Source of the DNA: Hymenolepis diminuta
Taxonomy: Eukaryota > Platyhelminthes > Cestoda > Cyclophyllidea > Hymenolepididae
Assembly: GCA_900708905.1 (NCBI GenBank)
Contig: CAADRB010000005.1
Coordinates: forward strand, 2,323,689 to 2,387,688
Reading direction: 5' to 3'
DNA: 64,000 bases
This document shows, piece by piece, positions 29,016 to 40,572 of this stretch. Numbering within the stretch: the first letter of the stretch is position 1; each line of letters opens with the position of its first letter. The translations under genes were made by a program, and so were the position numbers. The notes beneath the pieces are model-generated. The model ran no database searches. It had not been told where the DNA came from and saw only the letters and a program-made list of their open reading frames with translations.

Positions 29016-30497
29016 AAGCATACATTAATCATTGATGTGAAATATCTGTCACCTTAGTAAGTCAGGAAGTTTATGGAAGTATCTTACTGATTATAGCTAA
29101 CATTGACGCAGTAAAATGGTGAGATTATAAAGTGCTATTTCTTTAAAAGTGTGCATATATAAAGAAAATGGAGTCTAGGGGAAGGATTAAATGTCTAATT
29201 GAACACTGATTATTAATAAGCGCAATTCTACTCAGTCGACGCTCTATTAACAAACAGGAATAACAAACACGATCAATGGATGAATATAACGTAGGAACAC
29301 AGGGTTCAAAATAAATCCAGTAGGTTAGAGAATCTGTTAAGTCACCTCATTCAACCACAATTGAATCCCCCTTCAGAAGATGTTATAGCTGTTTACTTTA
29401 GCTTCTATTAGACTCAATTAAGATTTGCATCAGACAGATGTAAAGCTGTTTGCAAAACCCGCCGATACTATAAATACCAGGCTCGATTAAGGGAAGTGCT
29501 TTCCAAGACTCCCCTTGAGTAGAGTGTTACATATACCTTACAACACCATAGTATTGCTGTTATTGGTTGTATTAGAAGTCAAAAAATGCACCTTCATTGC
29601 GTTTGACTAGTTTAAAGAGTGAAATTTAACAATAAGCGTCAAACGCATAATCATTTAAGAAATATCAAGGAAAAGAAAATATGAACATAAGTTCAAAAAG
29701 GGGTAATAATACCAATTATTAAACAGAGATATTCACATCGGAAGACATTTAGAGTTCATGTTAGGATATCACAGGAGCTAATCTGAAAACATTCTGGGTC
29801 AACTATCCTCCACTGAATCACTTTAGCCAGAATGATTGGAATGTAGTTCGCCAGATGTGGGCATCCAACTCCTTTATCTCTAAAAACGGACATATTGATC
29901 ATCAAGTCACTGGGATAGATAAACTAACACACAGTGAACCAGTGTACCACACTAAGTGAAGGTGTGAAGTTTTTCATTTGCTTTCAACTTATAATACGCC
30001 AGACTCAAGAGTCAAAAACCCACTAATGCAGTTAAAATATGAGTAAGTAATAATGTCCACTGAGATTTGCTAAGTTTAAATGTTTGGGCTATCTCTACTC
30101 TCTTGTGTTAAGATCATATATGCTCCCTTATGCTGTAAGATATCATCCCACTTTCGCAATTTTGAGAAGAAAACACATAGGTAATGTGACAAGACCGATT
30201 AGCGTAATTTAATTACTGATTCATTGGCACTGGATATTGTGAAAAATAATTAGCCCAGTAATCCAGGGATGATTCATGGAATTTGAGATTTGGAGCGTAC
30301 AACTCAAATGCAAAAAGACAATTGAAGCAATACTCTCACTCTCCCACCCCTCCCTTCACTATTCATCGCGCCTTCTGTTAACAGACCTTAGTCAATTTCC
30401 CAATGTGGAAAATTGTATAGCTACCCTGTCATGTTGTTTCAACGATAATGATAATGTATATCCATTGATGCCTATCAACTGTCTTTAAATTTTCCAA
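29016..30497. other. Intergenic, no gene recognised
   Basis: No coding region, RNA gene or named repeat is evident. The open frame 30276-30488 has no recognisable motif. Confidence 0.5.
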
Positions 30498-30604
30498 CCG
30501 CTCTTCTCAACCCCATATCTATAATTTTACTTCGACTGTCACGTATGTCCTTTTCTCTAGTTCTTTCGGACAGCTTCTAACAGCCTCTATCTAACCACCT
30601 AACC
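30498..30604 (+). repeat. Outer inverted repeat, left copy
   Basis: About 107 bases match the reverse complement of 47600-47707 with roughly five or six differences. It lies outside the left main arm, but its pairing axis is shifted by 1,105 bp relative to the arms. It shows that the duplicated region once extended further, or that a separate repeat family inserted on both sides. Confidence 0.75.
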
Positions 30605-31697
30605 TATTTTCTGCCTTCTTGCTCTCTCTTCCTCTCTCTCTCCCCTCCCTCACTAACACCCATTTTCCTCCCTTTTCTACCTACCATTAAGTTAATACTC
30701 CTATCTACTCCTTCATATTTGTAGGCCTACAGTTGATGACTCTCCAGTTCTATCCCCAACACTAACATAAATCAAATTTGAATTAATATATGCATCTAAC
30801 ATAAACGTCGCAATTATCTGCTACAAATTGAAGTCTATCTCATAAATCTATCATTTTTATCTTGTAAACAGTTATTTTTCAAGTTTAAACATGAAAATCC
30901 CGTTGTCCGACAAGAGATGCGAAATTCCCTGAAAATGAAATTCTGAATTTATGCACTTGCTTTTATCATTTATAACGGAGAATTTATCGTTTAGCGATTA
31001 AAATTATCAGCACTTCCGCCAAAAGAAAAATATAAAATTTAACAAGCGTCTTATTTAATATTTCCAAGAAGTCAACATTCAGAATTCGCTTAGCATTTCA
31101 GTCATATGATCAATTAAGAGTCTTCTTCTGTTACACCAAATCATTCAACTTGCCGCTATTTTGAAAGAAAATTTGTTTGATTAAGAATGCGCTCGTTTCA
31201 ACTGAATAGAGCAGAATTCCTTAGAATTCATTAGAAAGAAAGTAAGGTTATGGAGTCACAATTACGTAATTTTATTTGGTCTAGGTAAAATAATATGTTC
31301 TTTACATATTTCTACACCAGAATTTAAGCCGAATATTCATTGAAGTGGTTTTCAACTGAACTGGAATGTTTGAAAACACAATGAACAGCATATCCTGGAT
31401 CAGAAAGTCAGGGAAAAGGCAGTTCAGTGCTTAAGACATGATGGTCGTTATCCAAATTATCATGGATTTCATTCCATATAAGCAATTGTATTTTCTACGA
31501 AATCAGATGTCACGTGACCGTTTCTCATCAGTGAACACAAGTGATTGGGACGGCCAACAGCTCTGTTTCGGTCCAGCTAATAGAGGGGTGATAGAATTCT
31601 TATTTCTCGCCTGATATTACTCCTCTATTAAAGATGAGCGTTGAAATGAATCTTCCTCCATGCATTTGAGAGTTTGTAATTCTAGGCGCTTTTAGCG

Positions 31698-31739
<42 letters not shown>

Positions 31740-31759
31740 AATGCAATTCAATTACATTT
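30605..31759. other. Left-only segment between outer repeat and main arm
   Basis: About 1,156 bp separate the outer repeat from the left arm, against 51 bp on the right side. The stretch begins pyrimidine-rich (CT-rich to about 30690), then turns AT-rich. A degraded family A copy seems present at about 31540-31610. It ends in an (AT)15 tract and TA-rich sequence at the arm edge. No coding region was seen. Confidence 0.5.
31701..31730. repeat. (AT)15 microsatellite at left arm edge
   Basis: Thirty bases of alternating AT lie 29 bases outside the left main arm. A shorter TA tract lies just outside the right arm, at about 47574-47589. Confidence 0.95.
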
Positions 31760-32907
31760 TACGCGTTTCATTGCATTCTACTTCAGACGTGCTTTAGTCT
31801 AAATGTTCAAGGGATGGCTATCCTCGGTTTGGAGTTTATCAGAACTGTTAGGATAACTCGATTAAGGCTGTTTCCTTCGTTGATCTCAGGATCTAAGGAA
31901 CAAGATAGGGTGACATATTTGAAAACTCAATTGATCAGGAACATTGAACTACCATTCATTGAACACTTTCGATGAACCTCCCACATTATTATTTAAGTGA
32001 ACTATATATTAATACGCTTGATTTTACTGTTTTACATCGTCACATTCCTCTCCGCATCATACACCAATTTACAAGCTTACGTTTTAATGAGATAAAATCG
32101 CGCGAGTTTTGTCCAGATTCATCCTTTCATTCCAATCGATTTGAGCTAAGTGACTAAACGGAGGGATCAGACGAGAATGTTCACTTCTATACCTAATCCG
32201 ATTCTCGCCCAGTGTAATATGAGGGAGATATTTCTTGCCCATATTTGTCATCTCTACACAATTTTCACCCAGTGTCACCCATTTTTATCCTCCCGAAGTC
32301 TCCGAGTGACATACATCTTATTTGTATTCGTTTCTATTTTTACGCATCGTGTTGTCGCGCCATGCCACTTGATATATCACTGTTACTGCATTGACATTTC
32401 CGTGTTGTCTTCGAGTGTGTGAATGACATTCCCTATTTATCACAGTCCTCACTCGCTAATTAACAGCATGAAATATTCCTCCCATTTTCAAATTAAGCAA
32501 AACTACCAGTAAGTTAAATTGAATTTACTTTCCCCTTTGTTTTCTTCTGAGTGATTAAATACATGCCATCGAGTGTAGCAGAAGATAACCGTGGTTGCCT
32601 AAATTCGTCCAACAGGAAAGTTATCGGTTCATATCGAATCTGCTCCATACATCTTCCTTCATTTTAATTGCACTTGTTTACTATTGATGCACCAGTTTTA
32701 AACTTCCACCTACACCACCTCCTTTTATCACTTCCTCGCAAGTGCCACAATGATTCAGCTGAGTGTCTGAGTGCCCTCTAACTAGTCACGAGCAATTGAA
32801 ACAAACGCATTGCCTCTTCATTCCCCCTGTGAAGAATAAGCAACGAACCCCACCGAGACCATCCATATTTCCTTTGTTCTCCACTTAGAGTACTTGTAGA
32901 TGAGAGA

Positions 32908-33040
32908 AGAGAGGCCTTTTAACTCTCTCGGCAGAAGCAAGGTATCCTGTAGCGGCTCCTGTATGGAAATGGCATTCTGTCACCTCCCTTGCTGACCAGA
33001 ACTAATCGGTGTGGATGATCATCTATCAGTACACAAAACC
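32908..33040 (-). repeat. Interspersed repeat, family A, in left arm
   Basis: Mirror copy of 46268-46400. The same sequence type occurs in SRCAP introns at about 59090-59230 and 62125-62240. The core on the minus strand reads ATTAGTTCTGGTCAGCAAGG followed by GAGGTGACAGAATGC. Confidence 0.5.
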
Positions 33041-33870
33041 TTTTAAATCATGATTATTACCAAATGATCAGACTTGAATAGTAACAAAAAACACGCTCAT
33101 CTTTTATGAGGGCCTCTTCATACGAGATTGTTTTGATAATGTTCGCTTTGAGATTCATAAACTGTGGCTTCTGTCAGCTTGAACAGACAACAATATGAAC
33201 AAAGTCATCTCCTCACAACTCTTCCCTCACTTTCACTTCCTAAGGTTTCTCTGATTAATATAGAGATGTTTGGGGAAATGAGCGGAAATCAGTCCTCGGA
33301 AAGTAGAGCGAGTGATGAAGGTGGGGAATGGGCAGATAAAAATAGCCCTTTATTCACTCTCATTCCCTCTTGCCTTGCCTCTAAGATGTCCCTTAGTGAA
33401 CACTTATTTAAACCACACTTACTACAATGCATTAGGCAGTCCTATGACGAGGTATTTCTCCCTACATGCCTATAAAACAATGGAAGTGAGTATAACTCCG
33501 TTTTACAAATTGACATTAAACCACCTCGTCTGCCAATCAGTACTACTTCGTTGGTGCTCTACTAACGAAACACTTCTTTCATAGTCTCTTTCCTGCTCTA
33601 ACTCCCTTTACAAAATGACAAGAAATCCTCTTCGCCACTCGCAGGTCTGTCTTCCTATATCAAGCATCTGACCTGGCAAACGGCGCAAACAGAAGTTCTC
33701 CAAACTCCCCTGATGCTCTCACTTCTCCACTCTCCTTCCAATTTGGGATCAGTGACCAACCAGTAGACAGAAACGTTGAATCCAATTGCAAGTGCAGGTG
33801 GTCCATTGGAAAATTTGGTCAGAGCTTCCCTATTAGAATAATTCGATATAACCGTAGAGGTGGAAAACTG

Positions 33871-34074
33871 ATGGTTGTCAAGTCGCCACAACAAAGCTCC
33901 AGCATCGATTCCGGATTACCAGTCTCTTCTCAGGACCCCATGACGGAATACCAATTCAACATATGTCGATGTCTTTATTGTTATCAAAGTTATTGCCACA
34001 GAAATAGGGGAAAATGTCCAATTTTTAAATGTGGGAAGCAACTGGGAGCGGTTGATAGAAAGTCGACTGAATGA
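33871..34074 (+). pseudogene. gag nucleocapsid (zinc-knuckle) remnant, left arm
   Basis: This 67-codon open frame ends in a Cys/His cluster (residues 32-54: C32, C34, C37, C42, H43, C49, C54) followed by KCGKQLGAVDRKS. It looks like a double retrotransposon zinc knuckle whose second finger has lost its His and last Cys, since CGK.GH....C is the usual form. The order of Cys and His in the first cluster is not the standard CCHC. A related decayed cluster lies at 52398-52495. No protease or reverse transcriptase follows, so the gene is a fragment. An identical copy is in the right arm. Confidence 0.5.
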
Positions 34075-34089
34075 TAAGGAGTGGGGGAC

Positions 34090-34320
34090 GGAAAAATGGT
34101 GAGAGCCACGTCAGGGTAATGATGGATTTTATTTCATTGGAATTTTGGATTTGAGTTGTACATTATTAAGCAAATAGGAAATTCACGTTCCAAAAATTGA
34201 ATATCATGATTTGTCCCCTGGATTGCGGCAAATGCTTGATTGCTATGTTCAGTGCTTATTGACCAGATATTGTAATCAAGAAGTGCCAGTCTTGCTGCTT
34301 CAGTTCTTTTCTACCCCTTC
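34090..34320 (+). repeat. R2 repeat segment, left arm
   Basis: This segment follows the zinc-knuckle remnant. Diverged copies on the minus strand lie at 35505-35790 and 40135-40300; the mirror copy is at 44988-45218. Shared landmarks are the TTGGATTTGAGTTGTAC type block and CAGTCTTGCTGCTTCAG. At 40135 the same sequence lies immediately inside an LTR and primer-binding site, so it probably comes from the internal region of an LTR retrotransposon. Confidence 0.55.
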
Positions 34321-35504
34321 TTCCTCTCCTTCGTCGTCGTCGTCTTCTTCTACTGGTTAAGAAATCAAAATGATCTTCCAAAATTTTTTGAGCTGACAGT
34401 CATAAGATAACGGAGATGAGACAGCTGAAAATGTACGTTTTCGGAGCTCCGTCAGTTGTAAATCCTTAAATTTGTCTTCATATGGACATTATCAATGCAG
34501 TTAAATTTTATAGAAATTTGCGAAAATTGAAGTTGACATTTTTGAAAATTTTCCTAAGGAGGGTGAATACCTGAGATTTTGTCATTTACAAAGTTCATAA
34601 CTGGCTGATGGATATATTTCCATATATTTAAATATTACAATTCAACACGTGTAGTAATAAATCCTTAAAACAGTAAAGAAAATGTTTTAAAATTGGTGCT
34701 TCAGAATTTTTTACCAAAATTTTTTGGTTAAGGCAGTATTTTTTATTTACTTTGTAAAATAACTGTGTAGTTTACAGCCTTTTACTAAACTGATATCAGA
34801 TTTTCATTGTTTTAATGCTTCAATAAGTGCTGTTAATTTATTTGACCTAGAATTGCGTTCATTAATTTATTCAATTAGTTTTTTTCTAAAGAGGTTTGAA
34901 ATTTCGACTCCATTTTATAACTGAATGCATGACTCACTCTTAAAGTAAATCTACACTGCATGATCTGTAATTTCTCCTCCAATTACACAATTCACTCTCA
35001 TAATACAGTTGTTTGATTTAATTAAAGTATGCGTTCCAAAATGGGTCCGAATTTAAAATAAGAAAAGCACATGCAGGGTGTAATACCTTGAGCTGTTTAA
35101 CGAAAGCGCCGTATAGCGGTGCTACTTTTACCAGATCAAAGTGGAATGAGGGTCGCCGACTAACTGCCTAACTTCCGCCAGCATTAACACCAAATTTATT
35201 TTTATAAACAAAGATAAAAAATAAAATATGTGCATATAAATGGCGTTAATACGGAATGCAATTAATTTTAAAAAATTAGAAAGAAGTCTAAGAGGCATAT
35301 GTATTAAAATTTAATTGAGTGAATGAGGTCCCGAAGCCAGAATATCGTAAAGCCTCATTACTAATATCATAATAGATGACCCATCTGCCAATATTCAAAA
35401 AGCTGTTTTATTAATGAAATTATTATTGTATTGATTGCATTATCAATCCTGTGTTCGTCCGAGAAAATTTTGTCTTCTCAATCATTCGAAGAACAAAATT
35501 AATG

Positions 35505-35790
35505 ATGCGACAAGACCGACCCTTCTTCATTAGATAATGCCGGTCAATAGGCACTGGACATCTCAGACATGCATTTGATTCAATCCAGAGTACGATTCGT
35601 GAAATTTAAATATTGGAACGTAAATTGTCCATTTAGCAAATTCTGAACAACTCGAGTCCAAAGAATCAAATGAAGTGTATGACTCTTTGGTACATTGACG
35701 TTGCTCTCAGCAGCTTCTTGATCCCATCCCCTTTATCATTTGTTAGACTTGCTGTAGTTTGATCTCAGTTACTTCCCACAATTTAAAGTT
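35505..35790 (-). repeat. R2 repeat, spacer copy
   Basis: Aligns by eye with the right arm from about 45009 to 45286, at moderate divergence. It includes the end of the zinc-knuckle region (CCCACAATTTAAA) and the block containing TATTGGAACGTAAATT. The extent shows that the knuckle and R2 sequences travelled together as one older element. Confidence 0.55.
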
Positions 35791-38597
35791 TAAAAAATAT
35801 TTTTATTACTGCGGATAGTATTAATAACTAGTAAACATAAGAATATTTCAGATAAATTTAAATAAATAATATAAGAATTTTAACTTCGCGAAATCAGGCA
35901 ACCTCACTAAGAGTGCCTCTTTTAGCCTTTCCAAATTATACCACTTTAACTTACGCAGTTTAGACTTAGTCCAGCTCTAATTTTTACAACTCCTTTTCTC
36001 TGTCACCTTCCTCTGCGACCGTCCAATATACCATTGGTTCTTCCCAACCCTCATCAACATGACTAAAGTCATTTTTCCCTTCTGTTATACTAATTTTTAA
36101 TTTCCCCGCGATTACAAATCTAAATGAGTTGGATTCTACTTCGCACAAACTTGAAGAGGTAGTTTACAACCATTTAAAGAAGGCATCTAGAAATCGAATA
36201 AGCCACTTAGAAGGGAATCTATTGAATAAAACTTCAAATACGAAAGGCCTAACCATTTAATTCATTTCATCAAAAGTTATTTCAGGTACCACCAATAGTA
36301 ACCACCTTAGTTCCTCTATTATTAACTAAAATATTTCTTAACCAGTCAAAATTTTAGTGGTTTGCTGTAGTATAATGCAGAAAGAAAAGATTTATTCTTT
36401 TGCCTAATCAATGTTAAATATTTAATGTCAAGTAAAATAAACTTCAGAACTTAGTCTTTTCGAGGGCCTACTTTGTCATTTTCTGAAAGAAATTAAGTAG
36501 TAAATGGAAGGCACTAGAAATGTAGGCGAAGAAAATGTATTTATAGAAAAGTCCATTATCTTTTGATATTTGCATAGGGGACGAAATGGGCTTGTTATGA
36601 TGGTGCAGTTTATGCAAAGGTAGACACTTTTAAAAAGGCACTTGGTAAGAGAACAGTAGCTTTAAAACCTTAATAACTATTACTGTTTTGTATTATCAAC
36701 ATTCATGTTACCCATGGAACAGCAAAAATTACCAGGTTTCTCATGCGAGGAAAAGGGGAAAAGTGAGATTAGCGATGTAATGGGGACTCGGGGAAAAGCT
36801 AACAATGAGGTAAAAGCAGATAATGAAGTTTCCAAAATTCGGACTCTTACTTCTGTGTTAGCTAAATATCACCGGTATTCAGAAACTATTGGCTGATTGA
36901 ATTAATTGAGTGGTTGTTTGTGCCATTTCTATTCATTTATTCTTTCTGACAAAAGGAGGTGAATGAGAGTAATGGTACCATTATATCTTAGCTTGTGTTC
37001 ACTTAATTAGCAATAATGAAAATAAAATTTCTTTAGTCGAGTTTTCAGCCTCTATGGTAAGTGAAAAAAACGAAGGTGATCTTGAAAGCTCATATCTCTA
37101 TATGATAATCTGTCATTGAGGCATAAGAAATTTTGAAATATTCAAAAATCAATACCAAAATGCTTCTTAAGAAAGGGAACATCAAAGTGTATTAAAGATA
37201 TTTATTGAATAACATTGTCCTCCCATACCAACGTGCCAATATCCGATTCGCTTCATTGACAAGATATATTAATAAATGAATATATCATTACTAAAGGACT
37301 TTAGAGACTTCATTTCGATTACACCAATATTATATATATATATATATAATTTTGCTACCTGAAATAAGGTTTTGTAAGACCTTTTTAACTTTAACGCCAC
37401 TGCTTGAAATGTCAAATAAATAGAAAGCATTCATCGTCAAGAATGAAAACCCCAAGCTCTGAACGCTATTGGTTAAAGTTCCAGAGGGAATACTGAAATA
37501 CTCGACAGGAATTATCAAATTCACTATACAAGTTTGTTTATTGCACAAAAGAAACGCTAAGAATAATCTTTTTTCTATAAAAAGAAGAAATATCTCAGAA
37601 ATCTAGAGCCTAGAGAGTTGATTTTGTGTAAGTTCTGGTTTTCCTCCCTATATACCAAAATAGGGAGAAGTCAAACTTGGGGTGGGTCATATTTGTTGAG
37701 AAGAATAAGTAATCACATAACAGAGGTGTAGATTGGCCGCCGATATCGGGTATTTTTGAAACACTAAGTATGCCGTCTCTGAGTGAAACATTCACCTTAA
37801 ATCCTACGATTAGGCTTACTATCTATTCATATTTCAATACTCGATTTATTGCAATGATCTACCTCCCCACTAAACTTTGCTCAGTTTTATTTATGACTCG
37901 GTATTTTCTCCCATTATGTTGATTATCAATTTGCTTTAATAATCCCATCTCGCACGTCAATGGTCTTCGGATTACCGCCTGCGAGGTCAAATTCTTTCCG
38001 GTTTTATCCTAATGCGAAGATTCTTGTTCAGTCTCGCTCTCTTTTTGTCTTACTTTTGATGATGTTCGCAAAAGCTTGATAGGGTAGAAGTTAGTCAGCT
38101 TTTTTATCCTTTTACACTGAACACACTATTAACATAATAAATTCAAGTCCGGCGATGATGACAGAGCTCAAACATCTCTATTGACAACTTTTCAATCACT
38201 ATTGTTGTTTTGACAACCACCGAAAGCATTGAGCTTACAATTTTTCCATCAATTTACTGCCCCAACCCTTTTAGTTAATCGTCGACCATTTTGGCTTAAC
38301 TTGACTTGACTTAATTGGAATTTTGAAAATAAAATTATTTAATACATAAAGGCATTTTTGTTAGAAACGGCCTTGCCTATGTTAATGTGCACATTTTAAA
38401 TTAGTTTTTTCAGAAGTACTTTTTAGCTAGCTATGTAGTAGAATTCTTAAAATTCCAACCTAATTGGTGGCTGAAGAAGGTTAACAATAGTGCTAAAGTG
38501 ATGAAAATAAAGTGTCTTGTAGATCGAGTACTGTTTTGAATGCATCAGTTTAGGAAGAAATGATAAATAGTTTGAACTGTGTACAACTTACGCTCTT

Positions 38598-38601
<4 letters not shown>

Positions 38602-38639
<38 letters not shown>
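38602..38639. repeat. (CT)n microsatellite
   Basis: About 38 bases of alternating CT and TC. No nearby gene suggests a regulatory role. Confidence 0.95.
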
Positions 38640-38641
<2 letters not shown>

Positions 38642-40134
38642 AAAATTCTTTAATTTTCAAAAGAATTCACTTTTGCGCACAGTAAGTATCATATGATAAT
38701 TACCTGTGGAGTTTAAATAACAAAGTCTACTTATCATTATTCGCAATCCTTAATTCCGCGTTTGTTACAAAATTCAAACTTTAACACATCGGTTAAACCA
38801 GAGGACAACAGGTTGCAGCTTGAAATAAGCTCCATAACAAGTTCCGTGAAGACAACTTTCCAAGTTGATGAGCGAGGATTATAACATCTATTACGTGAAA
38901 TGCTTAGTATAAGACATTTAATTCTACTTCAGAATAAGAATCCCGTGAAATTAATTTTTGATAGATAATGAATTAATATTTCATAATTTTAATTAATCAA
39001 GGCAGAAGTTCTTAGAACGTCTGATTAAATCCGAAAGTCACAGTAACTACCATAATCAAAATATGCGGTTTATTCGTTAATTGAAAATATACCGACGGAT
39101 TTGTTGAGTGTGCAGATGTGATTATCTTGACAAAGATACTAAAAGCAAACAAATAAAATCGATTAACAGTAAGTTCAGTGAATAATGATGGCAAAGGGTA
39201 CAAAAAGATGTTGGAAATACAGTCGATGTATCAAAGAGTCCAGTTAGGTTTGATTTCTGGATTTATGTAATATGATATTTACTTAATTTGGCAATTTAAA
39301 GTCCGAATTTCAATTTCTTACCACTCAGTCTTCATCTTGCATGGTAATAAGCACGTTCCATTATCTTACCATAGTAGAACTGAAGTGGAAAATTTCTAAA
39401 TTAAATATAAATATTGAATAACATAAAATCTCAATGAAAATGAAAATAATCCAATGGAATAGCGCAAAATCAAATGCGCTTCCAAGTCTTATTACAAAAA
39501 GTATTTATGAATGTCATAAATAATTTAATTGCTTAACATTGTCAGCCAGTTTTGGAGCAAGGTTCGTAAAGGGTATATAGACAGCCACTTTTCGGTGCTG
39601 TTTTTTTCAAATAGAACTTTTTTAGTAATTAGTAATAAGTTTTTGAACTGATCTCCCTACCGTAAGATGACTGACATCGCAATTACAAATCTTGAATGAC
39701 TGGACATTGACCTAAATATGAATTTCTTTTACAGTTCTTCGCCACTTTTGTGTTTCAACATTGGAATTCCACATTTTTAAAGCATACCTCTAACTGAGCA
39801 CCTTTGTAAAATATTTAATCTCTGAAAATCTTATGAAATTTTGAATTCTGAAGGAAATCAAACATAAAGAAAAACAGCGCATATGTGTTTATCATGCTTT
39901 TAAATCCTAATTTATGGAACTGAGAGTAATATAAACAAAAAGGATATATTTCTTTCCCATATTCTGCGATTTCTTTATTTTAATAGGCAATAAAATGTAA
40001 CCGCGGTAAAGCATAAGAGTTCACCTTGAATGAGCACAGCTTGGGGAGTTTTGATTGCACAAAATATTTAGACATCTCAGTTCTGATAAGTTAAAAATGA
40101 AGTTTCCGGAATATTATGTAAGATTATTTTCCTC

Positions 40135-40300
40135 CCAACTATTAGAAGGAAGATGAATTGAAGCAGCAAGACCGATACTTCTGCATTCTATGGTACGAAT
40201 TATGAACTCCAAATTTTGGAGTGTTTACCATCCATTTAGTAATGTTATACTATTCGAATCCAAAAATCCAATCCAGTAAGACTTGGAGTGATCCTTTACA
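40135..40300 (-). repeat. R2-like internal leader next to the minus-strand LTR
   Basis: Read on the minus strand, this follows directly after the primer-binding site and includes TTGGATTTTTGGATTCGAA and GTCTTGCTGCTTCAATTC, which match the R2 segments of the arms. It is the only remaining internal part of this LTR element. Confidence 0.55.
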
Positions 40301-40309
40301 GGGTCACCA
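40301..40309 (-). promoter_or_regulatory. Primer-binding site for tRNA-Trp
   Basis: Minus strand TGGTGACCC starts three bases after the LTR end. It is complementary to the GGGTCACCA 3' end of tRNA-Trp, the primer used by the CsRn1 clade. Confidence 0.65.
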
Positions 40310-40312
40310 GTT

Positions 40313-40572
40313 TGTAGCGGTAGATTGCTAACAGTAAATGAGAAAGAAAAAGAACACCAAGGATTGCGTAGACCAGGTTGTATTGAACAAAGCTCAGTAC
40401 AGAGTCTCAAGGGAAAATAGAGAATTGGAGGAGAAGGACTGAGCAACGGGAGATGCGTTTGACGATCTAGGGTCCCCTGTGTGCCCTCTATGTGTGTGTC
40501 TAATGGAAGGCTATTTATAATCGACACTTTGGATGAGGACGCGCACTCAATGATGCCTTGACTATGCTCCCA
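40313..40572 (-). mobile_element. Solo LTR, CsRn1-like Ty3/gypsy
   Basis: This 260-bp unit aligns along its whole length with 49089-49348. On the minus strand it begins TGGGAGC and ends CCGCTACA, followed by AAC and the tRNA-Trp primer-binding site. The shared middle includes AGGGCACACAGGGGACC and the run TTCAATACAACCTGGTCTA. An open frame spans it on both copies but is only a by-product of a conserved noncoding LTR. A short piece of internal leader remains; no second LTR of the same element was found, so this is a truncated copy. Confidence 0.75.

Larger units (their letters stand above)
31760..34398 (+). repeat. Long inverted repeat, left arm (about 2.64 kb)
   Basis: Every position x here pairs with position 79308-x on the right arm. 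This relation holds for six separate pairs of open frames and for several stretches I compared base by base, so there are no net insertions or deletions across 2.64 kb and I saw no mismatch. Differences begin at 34399 and 34423, and similarity is lost after about 34431. The arm is itself made of older repeats: a family A copy, a gag zinc-knuckle remnant and an R2 segment, plus sequence I cannot name. Open frames inside (for example 33164-33475) have no recognisable motif other than the zinc knuckle. Near-perfect identity implies very recent duplication, gene conversion or an assembly artefact. Confidence 0.9.

Noticed and set aside
33164..33475. 103-residue open frame present in both arms
   Set aside because: Identity between copies only reflects the duplicated DNA. 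No motif, splice context or independent homologue supports coding.
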